Source: Pseudobacteroides cellulosolvens ATCC 35603 = DSM 2933
GTDB lineage: Bacteria; Bacillota; Clostridia; Acetivibrionales; DSM-2933
Direction of reading: 5' to 3'
Assembly: GCF_001262605.1 (NCBI RefSeq)
Contig: NZ_LGTC01000001.1
Coordinates: 4,288,001-4,352,000, forward strand
Length of the DNA: 64,000 nucleotides
Part shown: positions 26,982 through 36,404 of the stretch, piece after piece
How positions within the stretch are numbered: the stretch's first letter is position 1
Layout of the letters: every line of letters begins with the position of its first letter
Made by a program: the position numbers and the translations under genes
The notes under the pieces: generated by a model
The model's input: only the letters and a program-made list of their open reading frames with translations
Told to the model about the DNA's origin: nothing
Database searches by the model: none

Positions 26982-29900
26982 TTATTCAAAAGAAATTGTT
27001 GTATCTATTGCTTTACGATCAGTGCCAGTAAATGATCCCATTTTATTGAGCTTAATGATATCAGAACCGTTTGAAATATCAGATTTAAGCTTAAATGTTA
27101 TGTTGGCAAAAACCCCATTTTCTTTTATTGGCATTGATCCTTGAGTAGCATCATTAAATAGGAATGATATAACACCTTTAACTCCAGTATATGCAGTAAA
27201 ATTAACTATTGGTAAAGTTGTTATCAGTCCAGCATCAACACTAACTACTTCCAGAGCATTTGTGTCGTAAGAAAGTCTGAAATCACAGTTGTTTATTCCA
27301 TCTCCTTTAAGTCCTTTGAATGTGACTGGAACTGTAACTGTGCTGCCTGCTGTTCCATTTAAACGGCCTACAACAACTTTGAAGCCTTCAGCAATAGGTG
27401 TAGGAACTGGTGTAGCAGTAGCAACCGCTTCAACAGTAATTTTTCCTTCGTTGAATGATGGCAATATTGCGGACATCTTATCGTCTTTAAGTGATGAGAA
27501 TGAACCTACATGGCTTAAAGCAAACTTATAATTTCCAGATGCGGCACTATCCTTTATCTTAACCTTAATTACAGCAAATTCGCCATCATTGATAATAGGC
27601 ATTTGCCCCTGTGTTGCATCACTAAACAGTAATGAAACATATCCGCCTTCAGCATTGATGTTAGATGTAAAGTTAGCTACAGGAAGAGTAACTATAGAGC
27701 CTGCTTTCACACTAACTATCTCAAGTGCACCTTTCTGGAACATCAACTTGAAATCACAATTATTTATTCCTTCTGCAGGTACACCTCTAAAGTACACTGG
27801 TATATCCATAGTATCTCCAGGTACGCCTTTTATAGAAGTGATATCTACAATCAGCTTATGCTCCTGTTTTACTGGAGTTGCTGTTGGTGTAGCTGTTGGT
27901 GTAGCTGTTGGTGTAGCTGTTGGTGTAGCTGTTGGTGTTGCTGTTGCTGTAGATGTTGGAGTAGCAGTTGGTGTTGGTGTTACTGTCGCTGTTATTGTAG
28001 GCATTGGTGTAGATGTTGGAGTAGCAGTTGGTGTTGCAGTTTCCTTTATTGCTGTTACAATTATCTTTCCATCAGTAAACACAGGCTCAAGACGAACCAT
28101 TCCTGCACACGAGAATGCACCAACTCTATTTAATGATATCGGATAGTTTCCTGTAACACTAGGATTTAACACTTTAAATTTAATATTTGCAAAAACTCCA
28201 TCTTTAGTTATTAGAAACTGTCCTTGAGTATTATCATTGAAAAGGAATTTAACTGTTCCATTGGAACCTTTAGCAGAGAAGTTAACATTTGAAAAAGGAA
28301 CAATTTCACCAGCTTCAACGCTTACTACGCTTAATGCTTTATCGTCAAAGGAGAGTGTGAAGTCACAGTTATTTATACCCAGCTCAGGTACATTAGTAAA
28401 TTTTATAGGAACTATAGCTTCCTGCCCTTCAACTTCAACATTTTCAATATCAACTTTTAATTTCTTTGGTTCTTTTGTAGGAATAGCAGTAGGTGTGTTA
28501 GTAGGTGTAGCTACGATTTCAGAAGAAATCGGCGTAGGTGTTGTTTTTGCCTTATCAACAGTCAACACACCTTCTTTTGTTGTCACATTAACTTTTACCA
28601 TATTCTTGCCGGAAACCGACCCAATTCTCTTAAACTTAAATGAGTAATTTCCCGCAGGTGCATTTTCCTTAATTTTTAAGGTTATATTTGCAAATACGCC
28701 ATCATCGACTATAGAGTTTGATCCTTGAGTGATATCATTATAAAGGAAAGATATGGTATCTTCACTTTTATTAACCACAAAGTCAGTGATAGGACTTTTC
28801 ACTATGCTACCAGCTTTAATTTCGATTATATCCATTATGCTACTATCATATGATAGTCTGAAGTCACAATTGTTTATTCCCCCAGTGCTTGGTACATCAC
28901 TGAATTTTACCGGGATAGTAACAACACTACCTGGTTCACCATGTACATCACTAATAGCTACATCTATGGTTTTTACAATAGATGCTGGTGTTGGAGTAGG
29001 TACAGGTGTGTTAACTTTTGAAGTAACAGTTACCTTTCCATTTCCAGTTCCTACCTTTACACTAACCATGTTTTTGCTAGAAAATGCTCCAAGGCTGGTA
29101 ACTTTTATATCGTAGCTACCTGCTTTTGCATCGTTTTTTATAACTGCCTTAATATTGGCGAATACACCATTGGATGAGATTAAATTCGAACCTTGTGTAT
29201 TATCATTGTACAAGAATTGGACAATACCTGCCTTGTTGTAATTTGCAACAAAGTCAGTTAATGGAGAAGTAACTATTTTGCCAGCTTCAATCCCCTTTAT
29301 CTGCAAAACATTGCTATCATATGAAACTTTAAAGTCACAATTGTTAATACCACTGTTTGGAACATCTTCAAAGCTCACTGGGATAGAGATTTCACTTCCT
29401 GCTTCCCCTGTTGCAGATCCTATTGAAACTTGCACTTTTGCAGGTGCAACAACTGGAGTAGGAGTAGGAGTAGGCTTTGAAGTCTCTCCTGATTTGGTTA
29501 CAGCAATAACGCCACCATCTATAAATGCGTCAATAGGCATCATTTTGTATGAGTTATCTTCCTTTAAGCCGGATATTGCACCAACCTTGGATGATACAAG
29601 TTTATATTCCTTAACTGCTGCACTTTCTTTTACCTTAAGCTTAACACTAGCAAATACACCGTCATTTTTTATCTGATTTGAACCTTGTGTTGAATCAGAG
29701 AAGAGGAAATATACTGTTCCATCATTCCTTGTGTATGAATAAAAATTAGATGGAGAGTTTGCTATTATTGAACCAGGTATAACACTTTCCATATTAAAAA
29801 TGCTATTATCATATTGCAGCTTGAAATCGCAGTTATTTATACCGCCGCTTGGTACATTTTCAAATTTGATCGGTACTGTTACTGACTGACCTGCAACAGC

Positions 29901-30476
29901 ATCAACCTTTTCTACAGCAATTTTTAAACCCTTTTTTACATCAGCTGTAGGTGTAGGAGTTGCTTTCACATTACCGTTCACCTTTATACTTCCTGATGAA
30001 AATTTCTCATTTATGCTACCGCCCCTGCTGTTTGAAAATGATCCTGAGCTATTCAATTTTACTTCATAGTTACCACTTACTGCATTATCTTTGATTTTAA
30101 ACTTCAAATTAGCAAAAGGACCATTAATGGTTATTGGCAGCAAGCCTTGTGTTGAATCATTGAATAAAAACGATATTACTCCAGGTCTACCAGAATATGC
30201 AGAAAAGTTTGCTACTGCATTAGGTACTATAATTCCTGGTGTTATTTCTTCAAGTTCCAAAAAACTGCTTTCATATGACAATCTAAAATCGCAATTATTA
30301 ATACCTGCGGTAATACCTTGAAAGCTTACAGGTATTGTAACTGAATCTCCTTCACTTCCTTCAACTGTGCCAATGATTACATTAACCGATGAATCAGCAA
30401 ATGTTATAACTGGAAACATACTGGTAATCAACATAATCATCATTAGAACAAGTGCAAATATTTTATTCTTCTTCAC
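26982..30476 (-). CDS. Secreted scaffoldin with seven type I-like cohesin domains
   Basis: The 1164-residue protein has a signal peptide (residues 1-27, ending VITFA) and seven cohesins at about 31-168, 183-328, 347-487, 503-642, 671-808, 873-1018 and 1031-1164. Each carries 'GINNCDF' followed by a 'SYDSS'-like strand and most carry 'FLFNDxTQG', closest to CipA-type (type I) cohesins, which bind enzyme-borne dockerins. Thr/Pro-rich linkers separate them, the longest at about 815-872. There is no carbohydrate-binding module, dockerin, SLH domain, sortase signal or C-terminal membrane segment, so it would be released or held only through partners. It is a lone gene with its own terminator and a 1.35-kb upstream gap. 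Confidence 0.93.
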   Translation of the reverse strand: MKKNKIFALVLMMIMLITSMFPVITFADSSVNVIIGTVEGSEGDSVTIPVSFQGITAGINNCDFRLSYESSFLELEEITPGIIVPNAVANFSAYSGRPGVISFLFNDSTQGLLPITINGPFANLKFKIKDNAVSGNYEVKLNSSGSFSNSRGGSINEKFSSGSIKVNGNVKATPTPTADVKKGLKIAVEKVDAVAGQSVTVPIKFENVPSGGINNCDFKLQYDNSIFNMESVIPGSIIANSPSNFYSYTRNDGTVYFLFSDSTQGSNQIKNDGVFASVKLKVKESAAVKEYKLVSSKVGAISGLKEDNSYKMMPIDAFIDGGVIAVTKSGETSKPTPTPTPVVAPAKVQVSIGSATGEAGSEISIPVSFEDVPNSGINNCDFKVSYDSNVLQIKGIEAGKIVTSPLTDFVANYNKAGIVQFLYNDNTQGSNLISSNGVFANIKAVIKNDAKAGSYDIKVTSLGAFSSKNMVSVKVGTGNGKVTVTSKVNTPVPTPTPASIVKTIDVAISDVHGEPGSVVTIPVKFSDVPSTGGINNCDFRLSYDSSIMDIIEIKAGSIVKSPITDFVVNKSEDTISFLYNDITQGSNSIVDDGVFANITLKIKENAPAGNYSFKFKRIGSVSGKNMVKVNVTTKEGVLTVDKAKTTPTPISSEIVATPTNTPTAIPTKEPKKLKVDIENVEVEGQEAIVPIKFTNVPELGINNCDFTLSFDDKALSVVSVEAGEIVPFSNVNFSAKGSNGTVKFLFNDNTQGQFLITKDGVFANIKFKVLNPSVTGNYPISLNRVGAFSCAGMVRLEPVFTDGKIIVTAIKETATPTATPTSTPMPTITATVTPTPTATPTSTATATPTATPTATPTATPTATPTATPVKQEHKLIVDITSIKGVPGDTMDIPVYFRGVPAEGINNCDFKLMFQKGALEIVSVKAGSIVTLPVANFTSNINAEGGYVSLLFSDATQGQMPIINDGEFAVIKVKIKDSAASGNYKFALSHVGSFSSLKDDKMSAILPSFNEGKITVEAVATATPVPTPIAEGFKVVVGRLNGTAGSTVTVPVTFKGLKGDGINNCDFRLSYDTNALEVVSVDAGLITTLPIVNFTAYTGVKGVISFLFNDATQGSMPIKENGVFANITFKLKSDISNGSDIIKLNKMGSFTGTDRKAIDTTISFE
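27860..28045. repeat. Tandem 12-bp repeats coding a Thr/Pro/Ala linker
   Basis: Plus-strand units of CTGTTGGTGTAG repeat at least five times with few changes from about 27880 to 27945, then degenerate copies continue. On the coding strand this gives ATPTATPT-type linker between cohesins 5 and 6. Perfect units suggest recent slippage expansion. The long open frame on the opposite strand is a by-product. Confidence 0.85.
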
Positions 30477-30480
30477 TTAG

Positions 30481-31832
30481 ATAAACCCCCTTTATTTTGT
30501 TCCGTATCAGCTTATAGCAACGAAACTTTAAGCACTTTTCTAGTTTACCCCTTAGATAAGATAAGTAAAAATACCCTCAGTTTTCTCTCTGTAAATTCTC
30601 AGTCGCAAATAAGCGGCTATGTATGTTTTATCCCTGCTGTATTCTGTTTTTCTAAATAACTAATTGGAGCTTCAAACAGAATATTCATGCTTCTTTTTAT
30701 TTACATATCACTCCTCTCAAAATAGTAATAAAAATAAACTTACGGTTTTCGTTCGCATTTTTGAAAAAACCGCTTATATCTTCAGAAAAATATCTAAAGT
30801 TACAATTGACCCTCAACATTTATATATAATAAATAACTCTTAGCCACTTTCAATCTGGCCTTTTAATGAAAAAGTGATTAACCTATTACGCAACACTTTT
30901 CATATAGATCAATAGGCAACTTATTTAAGCAAACACTTATACCATACTATACAAGTCCCATAAAAAATATGATGACATTTCACTAACAATAATGTGTTAT
31001 AAGCGTCTTGCCTTTTATTCCTGAAGAATTATATCATAGGTATAAAATTGCTTTTGTTTACCTAAAATAAACATCTTTTGTTAAACTTATTCAATAATTC
31101 AATTAAGAATCATAGATATGAGATACTTTTTTAATGTGATATTTAATATTTTGAATGTGTTTAGATAAAGATGAAAAATGGTATGAATTAAGAGCGAATT
31201 GATCAATAAGCAGTATAATAATTATTATCTCCAGGCTGGTTATACTGCAACCGGAATTAATAATATTAATACTATTCCATGAATGAAGTGTGTATTAGTT
31301 ATGAATATTGGGCGTATTTATAATAAATAAGTCAAGAAAATTAGTATATATCATGTTAGTGTTAAGTCAAACATCCTAAAAATAAGCTATTTATTTACCA
31401 TATTAATTTTTCAAAGTTCGAAAAACAATAAAATCAAAGTACATATCTTCTATACTTAATAAAAATCTACTATTCAAACAACAACTTTAATTACCAAAGT
31501 TTTGAAACGCTGTTTCTCAAATCACTTCAAAAACAAATCAGATGAAATACACACTGAAGAACCAAGCAAATATTGATTTCGTAAACATGCATAAGTAATC
31601 CGTTTATTATTACTTCCTTAGTAATATATGTAATATTTTAGGAAAAACGAACAACAAAAAGGAAGAAATCAAGCGATATCTCAATTGCTTCCCTATGTAA
31701 AAAAAATATTATTACGAATCAACTAAATAAATATCTTATCTCTATATATATTATAAACAATTTATACATATTTTTTTATGATTTTTCTTTTGATTTTTTG
31801 ATAAGCCTTATGAATTTTAAACAATTTATAAA
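30481..31832. other. Long gene-free AT-rich region upstream of the scaffoldin
   Basis: No convincing gene, tRNA or known riboswitch was found in about 1.35 kb. Visible elements are a strong AAGGGGG ribosome site for the scaffoldin, a short inverted repeat ATGAAAAAGTG/CACTTTTCAT (30866-30903), and GCAGTATAA/TTATACTGC (31210-31247). A long leader or distant promoter for the scaffoldin is likely, but I could not place a -35/-10 pair with confidence. Confidence 0.5.
30866..30903. repeat. Inverted repeat ATGAAAAAGTG...CACTTTTCAT
   Basis: A 38-bp inverted repeat in the scaffoldin upstream region. Its left arm continues GATTAACCT, resembling the arm of the larger inverted repeat at 34327-34428 and the sequence at 46058-46072. 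Possible operator or remnant of a small element. Confidence 0.4.
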
Positions 31833-33890
31833 CTATTCCATTATTTCATCAAAGTATTCGCTCAAAATGCCGTCATTCTCAAAACCATTTGCCGAAAGAA
31901 TCGATTCAAAAGTAATAACTTTTTCTTCACAACGTTTAAGTAAGGACCTCATGATCATTGCAATATAATCCTTTTGATTCCTTACCTCCATATCTTCAGT
32001 ATATACCATTTGGTCATCCCATGTTTTTGAAAGAACATGTACATTGGTCAACTCCTTGATGCTGCGGGGTGTCCAATTTTTACTGCTTAAGCTGCTTAGT
32101 ATAAGCACCTTGGATTTCATAGAGCATGATAAATAAGATACAGGCGTAGTCAGTACCACGGTATTACCATGTAATTTCTCTTCCAATTCAAAAATACTTT
32201 CAGAAGCCTTAATGCCACTTCTAACCATTTCTAAAAAGCCCTTGTCAGCACTGATGTTCTTAAATCTTGATACTATTTCAACGAAGGTCTGTGCACTATC
32301 TATAAGGTTCTTAGCCTGCAACACATCATCCTCAGATAAATCCTGTGAAACAAGTATTTCAAGGAAAACCTTCTGCAGGAAGGCGTCTATAGGGAGTTTT
32401 ACTTCAAGTTCTCTGTATTCATCTATCCAATTCCTTATATATTCATACTTTTCAATATTGTAATATCCAATTCTCTCTACAAGACCGGGAAATTCAATAT
32501 CCGGAAACCTTGCATACGGCTTTTGCCTGCATATTTCATCGGCTAATATGGAACTTCTTATTGGATCAATTCTCAATATCAGCCTTATTAATGATCTTAC
32601 ATTATCCCTATTAGGAAGAAGATTAAAAGACGGGTAACAAAGCAACGCCAATGTTATTAGTGCCTGAGAAAACGGGTTGTCAATTATTCTGTTTTTTCTT
32701 GAATGATTGTTCAAAATAAGACCATTCGCCTCTAAAATTCTGCCGATGACAAATTCAGTAACCGGGTCAGCGTACGTAGAAAGAATTGTTATATCTGAAG
32801 GAAGATATCCATTTTCCCGTATTAGTTTTATAACCTTTTCCCCAATAAGCTCCAGCATATCACTTCTAAGTTCTACAGGCTGGGTTCTTTCAATAAAAGC
32901 CTTATTATGTATTCTACTAGAAGTTTTTCCTTCAATATAATCATAAAGCATATCGGAAAATTCATACATGAAGCTTTTACATGTGAATGAAGTATCAAGA
33001 TCTACTATTTTACACCTTTTTAAAAGCTTTTCTTTAACATAATCATGGTTACTGCCGAAAACCTGTCCATAACCACCTTCATGATTATATCCTAAAAAGC
33101 ATGATTTTACATTTGGCAGAAGCAAATCTATAAAATCCACCTCTGTTGGAACACACTCTTCTAGATTGTCGATTATTATATGCTGCACCCTTTTAAAAAG
33201 CTGGTCTCTATAGAAATCATCAGCAATAAGGCAGCTATTGTAAAGCTCAACAGCCATTGCAAAATCAAAAACTCCAAGCTCTATACACTTATTTCTATAT
33301 GCTGCAGTAATATTGTCAGCATCATGAAAAATCTGCCGTTTAAGATCATCCTTTATTTCAAGTGAATTGTATAGTCTGCTGCCGATTTCTTTATATGATA
33401 TACCTGATGTGGCAGCTTTAACTAAGTTCGAAGTAATATCTATCGATATCCTATCGGTAAAAGATGCTACCCCCTGAAAAATTCCTTTTCTTTCCCTGTG
33501 GGATTGTATAACGGTGGATACCAAAAACTGTGCAGACTCAAAAGTCAGGAAAGTCGGTTTTATTCTCCGATCCAGAATATCGCTGCAATTTTTTAAAATA
33601 ATTGGATAGTGTGTTCTGATTTCACTTTGGATAAAACCATAGTATGAGGTTCTCCAAATAGTTCCGGAACTTTTAAGAAATGTTTTTGTTCTCCAATCAA
33701 GGGATTGAGTTCTGTTTAATAAAAGAATTAATATTTTTTCACTGGGTATACACAGCTCGTTCACCATGTATTTGTATCTTTCCAGTAATATGGTGGTCTT
33801 GCCTGAGCCTGTAGATCCTTTTAATATAAATTTTGAATTATCCGGTGCCTCTATAATATTTTTAAACTTGCTATCAGAAATAATAGCCAA
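31833..33890 (-). CDS. UvrD/Rep-like superfamily I helicase
   Basis: A 685-residue ATPase with Walker A 'LKGSTGSGKTTILLERYKYM' near the N-terminus, a Walker B-like 'VQHIIIDNLEECVPTEVDFI' around residue 230, and C-terminal helicase segments resembling UvrD/AddB ('VVLTTPVSYLSCSMKSKVLI'). The usual DExQ box is degenerate, reading DNLEE. No RecB-family nuclease domain or partner gene is present. It is a single gene separated by short gaps from its neighbours, so its pathway is unknown; DNA repair or recombination is likely. Confidence 0.7.
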   Translation of the reverse strand: MAIISDSKFKNIIEAPDNSKFILKGSTGSGKTTILLERYKYMVNELCIPSEKILILLLNRTQSLDWRTKTFLKSSGTIWRTSYYGFIQSEIRTHYPIILKNCSDILDRRIKPTFLTFESAQFLVSTVIQSHRERKGIFQGVASFTDRISIDITSNLVKAATSGISYKEIGSRLYNSLEIKDDLKRQIFHDADNITAAYRNKCIELGVFDFAMAVELYNSCLIADDFYRDQLFKRVQHIIIDNLEECVPTEVDFIDLLLPNVKSCFLGYNHEGGYGQVFGSNHDYVKEKLLKRCKIVDLDTSFTCKSFMYEFSDMLYDYIEGKTSSRIHNKAFIERTQPVELRSDMLELIGEKVIKLIRENGYLPSDITILSTYADPVTEFVIGRILEANGLILNNHSRKNRIIDNPFSQALITLALLCYPSFNLLPNRDNVRSLIRLILRIDPIRSSILADEICRQKPYARFPDIEFPGLVERIGYYNIEKYEYIRNWIDEYRELEVKLPIDAFLQKVFLEILVSQDLSEDDVLQAKNLIDSAQTFVEIVSRFKNISADKGFLEMVRSGIKASESIFELEEKLHGNTVVLTTPVSYLSCSMKSKVLILSSLSSKNWTPRSIKELTNVHVLSKTWDDQMVYTEDMEVRNQKDYIAMIMRSLLKRCEEKVITFESILSANGFENDGILSEYFDEIME

Positions 33891-34029
33891 TCACCCCAAA
33901 AAATCTCTTGGGAATATTATAGCACCATATGGAAAATTTAAAAATACATTTAAGAAATTTTTCCCTTTAGTCATGTTTAAGTTATTTATTATTTATTATT
34001 TTGTAATTTTAAAAGTTATTCCTTAACAA

Positions 34030-34296
34030 TCACTTTATCAATAAATAAAATGCCATAACCTGCATTACAAAAATTGCCGGAATACCAACCATAAATTTCA
34101 GATGCTTTGTCTTATGCCTAAACAGAAAAAAAGATATGTAAAGGCCGGGACAGCCACCGACTAACCCTAAAATAAACAGAGTTTTCTCAGATATTCTCCA
34201 TTTTTTATGCTTAGCCTTATATTTATCAATCCCAGAAACAACTAACGCAATCAGATTTATAGTTATTAATATTAAAATTATATAACTTTTAGGCAT
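34030..34296 (-). CDS. DUF1294 small membrane protein
   Basis: Starting at ATG 34296 (MPKSYIILIL, with GGGGAG seven bases upstream), the 88-residue protein has two to three membrane helices and the DUF1294 motif 'DKYKAKHKKWRISEKTLFIL' followed by 'GLVGGCPGLYISFFLFRHKT'. The family has no established function. The longer ORF to 34380 is disfavoured because it lacks a ribosome site and would run into an inverted repeat. Confidence 0.85.
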   Translation of the reverse strand: MPKSYIILILITINLIALVVSGIDKYKAKHKKWRISEKTLFILGLVGGCPGLYISFFLFRHKTKHLKFMVGIPAIFVMQVMAFYLLIK

Positions 34297-34326
34297 TTTC
34301 AACTCCCCAAAATCTGTATTAGGTTT

Positions 34327-34428
34327 AGATGAAAAGTGATTAATCTCTATTTGTCTATCGCAAATTTCCTCTAAAACCATTTGGTATTTGCTTTACCAAA
34401 TATAAGATTAATATAACACTTTTCATCT
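34327..34428. repeat. 102-bp inverted-repeat element between PFL and DUF1294 genes
   Basis: Outer arms AGATGAAAAGTGATTAATCT (34327-34346) and its near-complement at 34405-34428 flank an inner perfect hairpin ATTTGGTA/TACCAAAT (34379-34401). It could be a miniature element or a bidirectional regulatory structure. Confidence 0.55.
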
Positions 34429-34448
34429 ATTTATATCACTTTATATAA

Positions 34449-35807
34449 TCAATTCCTCAAGCTGTTAATAGGTGCTGGTATGCGGCCACCACGCTTTATA
34501 AACTCATCACTTCCAAACCTGTTCACATTCATAACAGGGCCGGTGCCTAAAAGTCCTCCAAATTCAACAACGTCTCCAACCTTCTTGCCAAAAGCAGGAA
34601 TAACCCTAACCGCTGTTGTCTTGTTGTTTATCATACCTATTGCTGCTTCATCGGCAATTATTGCTGATATTGTAGAAGCACTGGTATCACCTGGTATAAC
34701 GATCATATCAAGACCCACCGAGCAAACGCAGGTCATAGCCTCCAATTTTTCCAATGTAAGAGCCCCAGCTTTCACAGCCTCAATCATCCCTGCATCCTCA
34801 CTGACAGGTATGAAAGCACCGCTTAATCCGCCAACATATGATGACGCCATAACTCCTCCCTTTTTTACTGCATCATTTAATAAAGCCAAAGCTGCAGTTG
34901 TTCCATGTGCACCGCACTTCTCAAGTCCCATTTCTTCTAAAATGTATGCAACGCTATCACCCACAGCCGGTGTTGGTGCTAATGAAAGGTCAACTATACC
35001 AAACTCGGCATTGAGCCTTCTTGAGGCTTCCTGTGCCACAAGCTGGCCCATCCTTGTAATTTTAAAAGCTGTCTTTTTTATAGTTTCGGACACAGTTCCA
35101 AAATCAGCACCCTTAACCTTTTCCAACGCACTCTTTACAACGCCTGGGCCGCTTACCCCCACGTTTATTACACATTCCGGTTCTCCAATTCCGTGAAATG
35201 CACCTGCCATAAACGGGTTATCCTCAGGAACATTGGAAAATACTACAAGCTTGGCACATGCTAGGCTGTTATCATCCTTTGACAGCTCTGCAGCCCTCTT
35301 TATTACTTCACCCATTTCCCTAACAGCATCCATATTGATACCGGCTTTTGTTGTTGCAACATTAACTGATGAACATACCAGTTTTGTAGAACTTAAGGCT
35401 TCGGGAATAGCTCTTATTAGCTTCCTGTCTCCATTTGTATATCCCTTGTGGACCAGTGCTGAAAAACCTCCGATGAAGTTTATGCCCACTGCATCAGCCG
35501 CTTTATCTAATGCTTCGGCAAACTTTACATAGTCCTCCTCATCTGAACTTTCAGCAATAAGAGATATTGGAGTTACCGATACTCTCTTATTAATAATCGG
35601 TATTCCATATTCTTTTTCTATATCGTTCCCAACCTTAACCAGGTTTGCGGCAAGTCTAGTTATTTTATCATAAATCAATTGCCTTGATTTCTTTGAGTCC
35701 CCATGGCAGCAGTCCCTTAATGATATACCCATTGTGATTGTTCTAATGTCAAGACACTGTTCCTGTATCATATTGATTGTTTCAAGTACTTCCCTTGTTC
35801 TTATCAT
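34449..35807 (-). CDS. PFL family protein (DUF711/UPF0210)
   Basis: The 452-residue protein matches the UPF0210 family. Examples are the start 'REVLETINMIQEQCLDIRTI', 'TMGISLRDC', 'INFIGGFSALVHKGYTNGDR', 'CVINVGVSGPGVVKSALEKV' and the end 'GGRIPAPINSLRN'. The fold is related to pyruvate-formate-lyase-like barrels, but no glycyl-radical motif is seen and the function is unknown. It is almost always encoded next to a small ACT protein, as here 12 bases downstream of it. Confidence 0.92.
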   Translation of the reverse strand: MIRTREVLETINMIQEQCLDIRTITMGISLRDCCHGDSKKSRQLIYDKITRLAANLVKVGNDIEKEYGIPIINKRVSVTPISLIAESSDEEDYVKFAEALDKAADAVGINFIGGFSALVHKGYTNGDRKLIRAIPEALSSTKLVCSSVNVATTKAGINMDAVREMGEVIKRAAELSKDDNSLACAKLVVFSNVPEDNPFMAGAFHGIGEPECVINVGVSGPGVVKSALEKVKGADFGTVSETIKKTAFKITRMGQLVAQEASRRLNAEFGIVDLSLAPTPAVGDSVAYILEEMGLEKCGAHGTTAALALLNDAVKKGGVMASSYVGGLSGAFIPVSEDAGMIEAVKAGALTLEKLEAMTCVCSVGLDMIVIPGDTSASTISAIIADEAAIGMINNKTTAVRVIPAFGKKVGDVVEFGGLLGTGPVMNVNRFGSDEFIKRGGRIPAPINSLRN

Positions 35808-35819
35808 TAATCCATCCCC

Positions 35820-36089
35820 CTAAATCCTATGCATTGAATTAAAGATGTCTTCATGTTGAATTCTTACTGAAAGCCCAAGTTCCTCACCTTTTTTCTCAAG
35901 CTTGTCAGCCAGCTTTGTAAAATCTATAGCAAGCCCTGAAATATCAACAAGCATAATCATGGTAAAAACATCCTGGAGTGTTGTCTGGTTTATATCCAAT
36001 ATATTTACATTGTTATCCGCTAAAACGTTGCTGATCCCGGCAATTATTCCAACTCTGTCCTTGCCGATTACTGTTACTATAGCTCTCAT
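35820..36089 (-). CDS. ACT domain protein (UPF0237)
   Basis: An 89-residue stand-alone ACT domain: 'MRAIVTVIGKDRVGIIAGIS', 'NVLADNNVNILDINQTTLQD'. ACT domains bind amino acids or other small ligands; this family is the constant partner of the PFL/UPF0210 protein encoded next, presumably its regulator. It is divergent from the radical SAM gene at 36405. Confidence 0.92.
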   Translation of the reverse strand: MRAIVTVIGKDRVGIIAGISNVLADNNVNILDINQTTLQDVFTMIMLVDISGLAIDFTKLADKLEKKGEELGLSVRIQHEDIFNSMHRI

Positions 36090-36404
36090 TTCTATACCCC
36101 CCTGTTAATTGTTTAAAATTGACCAGTTAATTATTTGTTAATACTTTATACAATTTAATTACATCCTATTTTTTTCTTTATTTTGATAATCAAAGAAAAT
36201 TTAAAAAATAAAAAAACTATATGAATAGAGTAACATAAGCGTATTATACAGTTTAAAATTCACAATATCAACCCGAACATGTGTTTGATTTTTGGTTATT
36301 TATGTGATAAAATGATAAAAAAGAAATTAATTCTTATTTAATGTGAATATGGACATTTAATTATTTGTTAATACCCAAATTACTCATGATGAAAAGGTGA
36401 TGAA
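36090..36404. other. Divergent intergenic region with SOS-type promoter
   Basis: This 315-bp AT-rich gap separates the minus-strand ACT gene from the plus-strand radical SAM gene. It contains the LexA box and promoter described separately (36274-36313). TTAATTATTTGTTAATAC occurs twice (about 36127 and 36359) as a direct repeat, which may mark a duplication. Confidence 0.6.
36274..36313 (+). promoter_or_regulatory. LexA (SOS) box overlapping a sigma-A promoter
   Basis: CGAACATGTGTTTG (36274-36287) is a full match to the Gram-positive SOS box CGAAC-RNRY-GTTYG. It overlaps the -35 TTGATT (36285-36290), which is 17 bases from the -10 TAAAAT (36308-36313). The promoter faces the radical SAM gene starting at 36405, so LexA repression and DNA-damage induction are predicted. 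Confidence 0.85.

Noticed and set aside
27860..28045. Tandem repeats resembling a CRISPR array
   Set aside because: Units are contiguous 12-mers without unique spacers and lie in frame in a coding linker.
27589..28146. 185-residue plus-strand frame rich in GVAVGVAVG repeats
   Set aside because: It is the shadow of the 12-bp linker repeat on the coding strand of the scaffoldin; no ribosome site and no family resemblance.
30575..30660. Possible c-di-GMP riboswitch in the scaffoldin leader
   Set aside because: Only an isolated CAGGGATAAAA-like string; the conserved GEMM core and tetraloop receptor are missing.
34449..35807. Pyruvate formate-lyase (from the family name PFL)
   Set aside because: No glycyl-radical motif or paired active-site cysteines seen, and no activating enzyme nearby; it belongs to the UPF0210 family.
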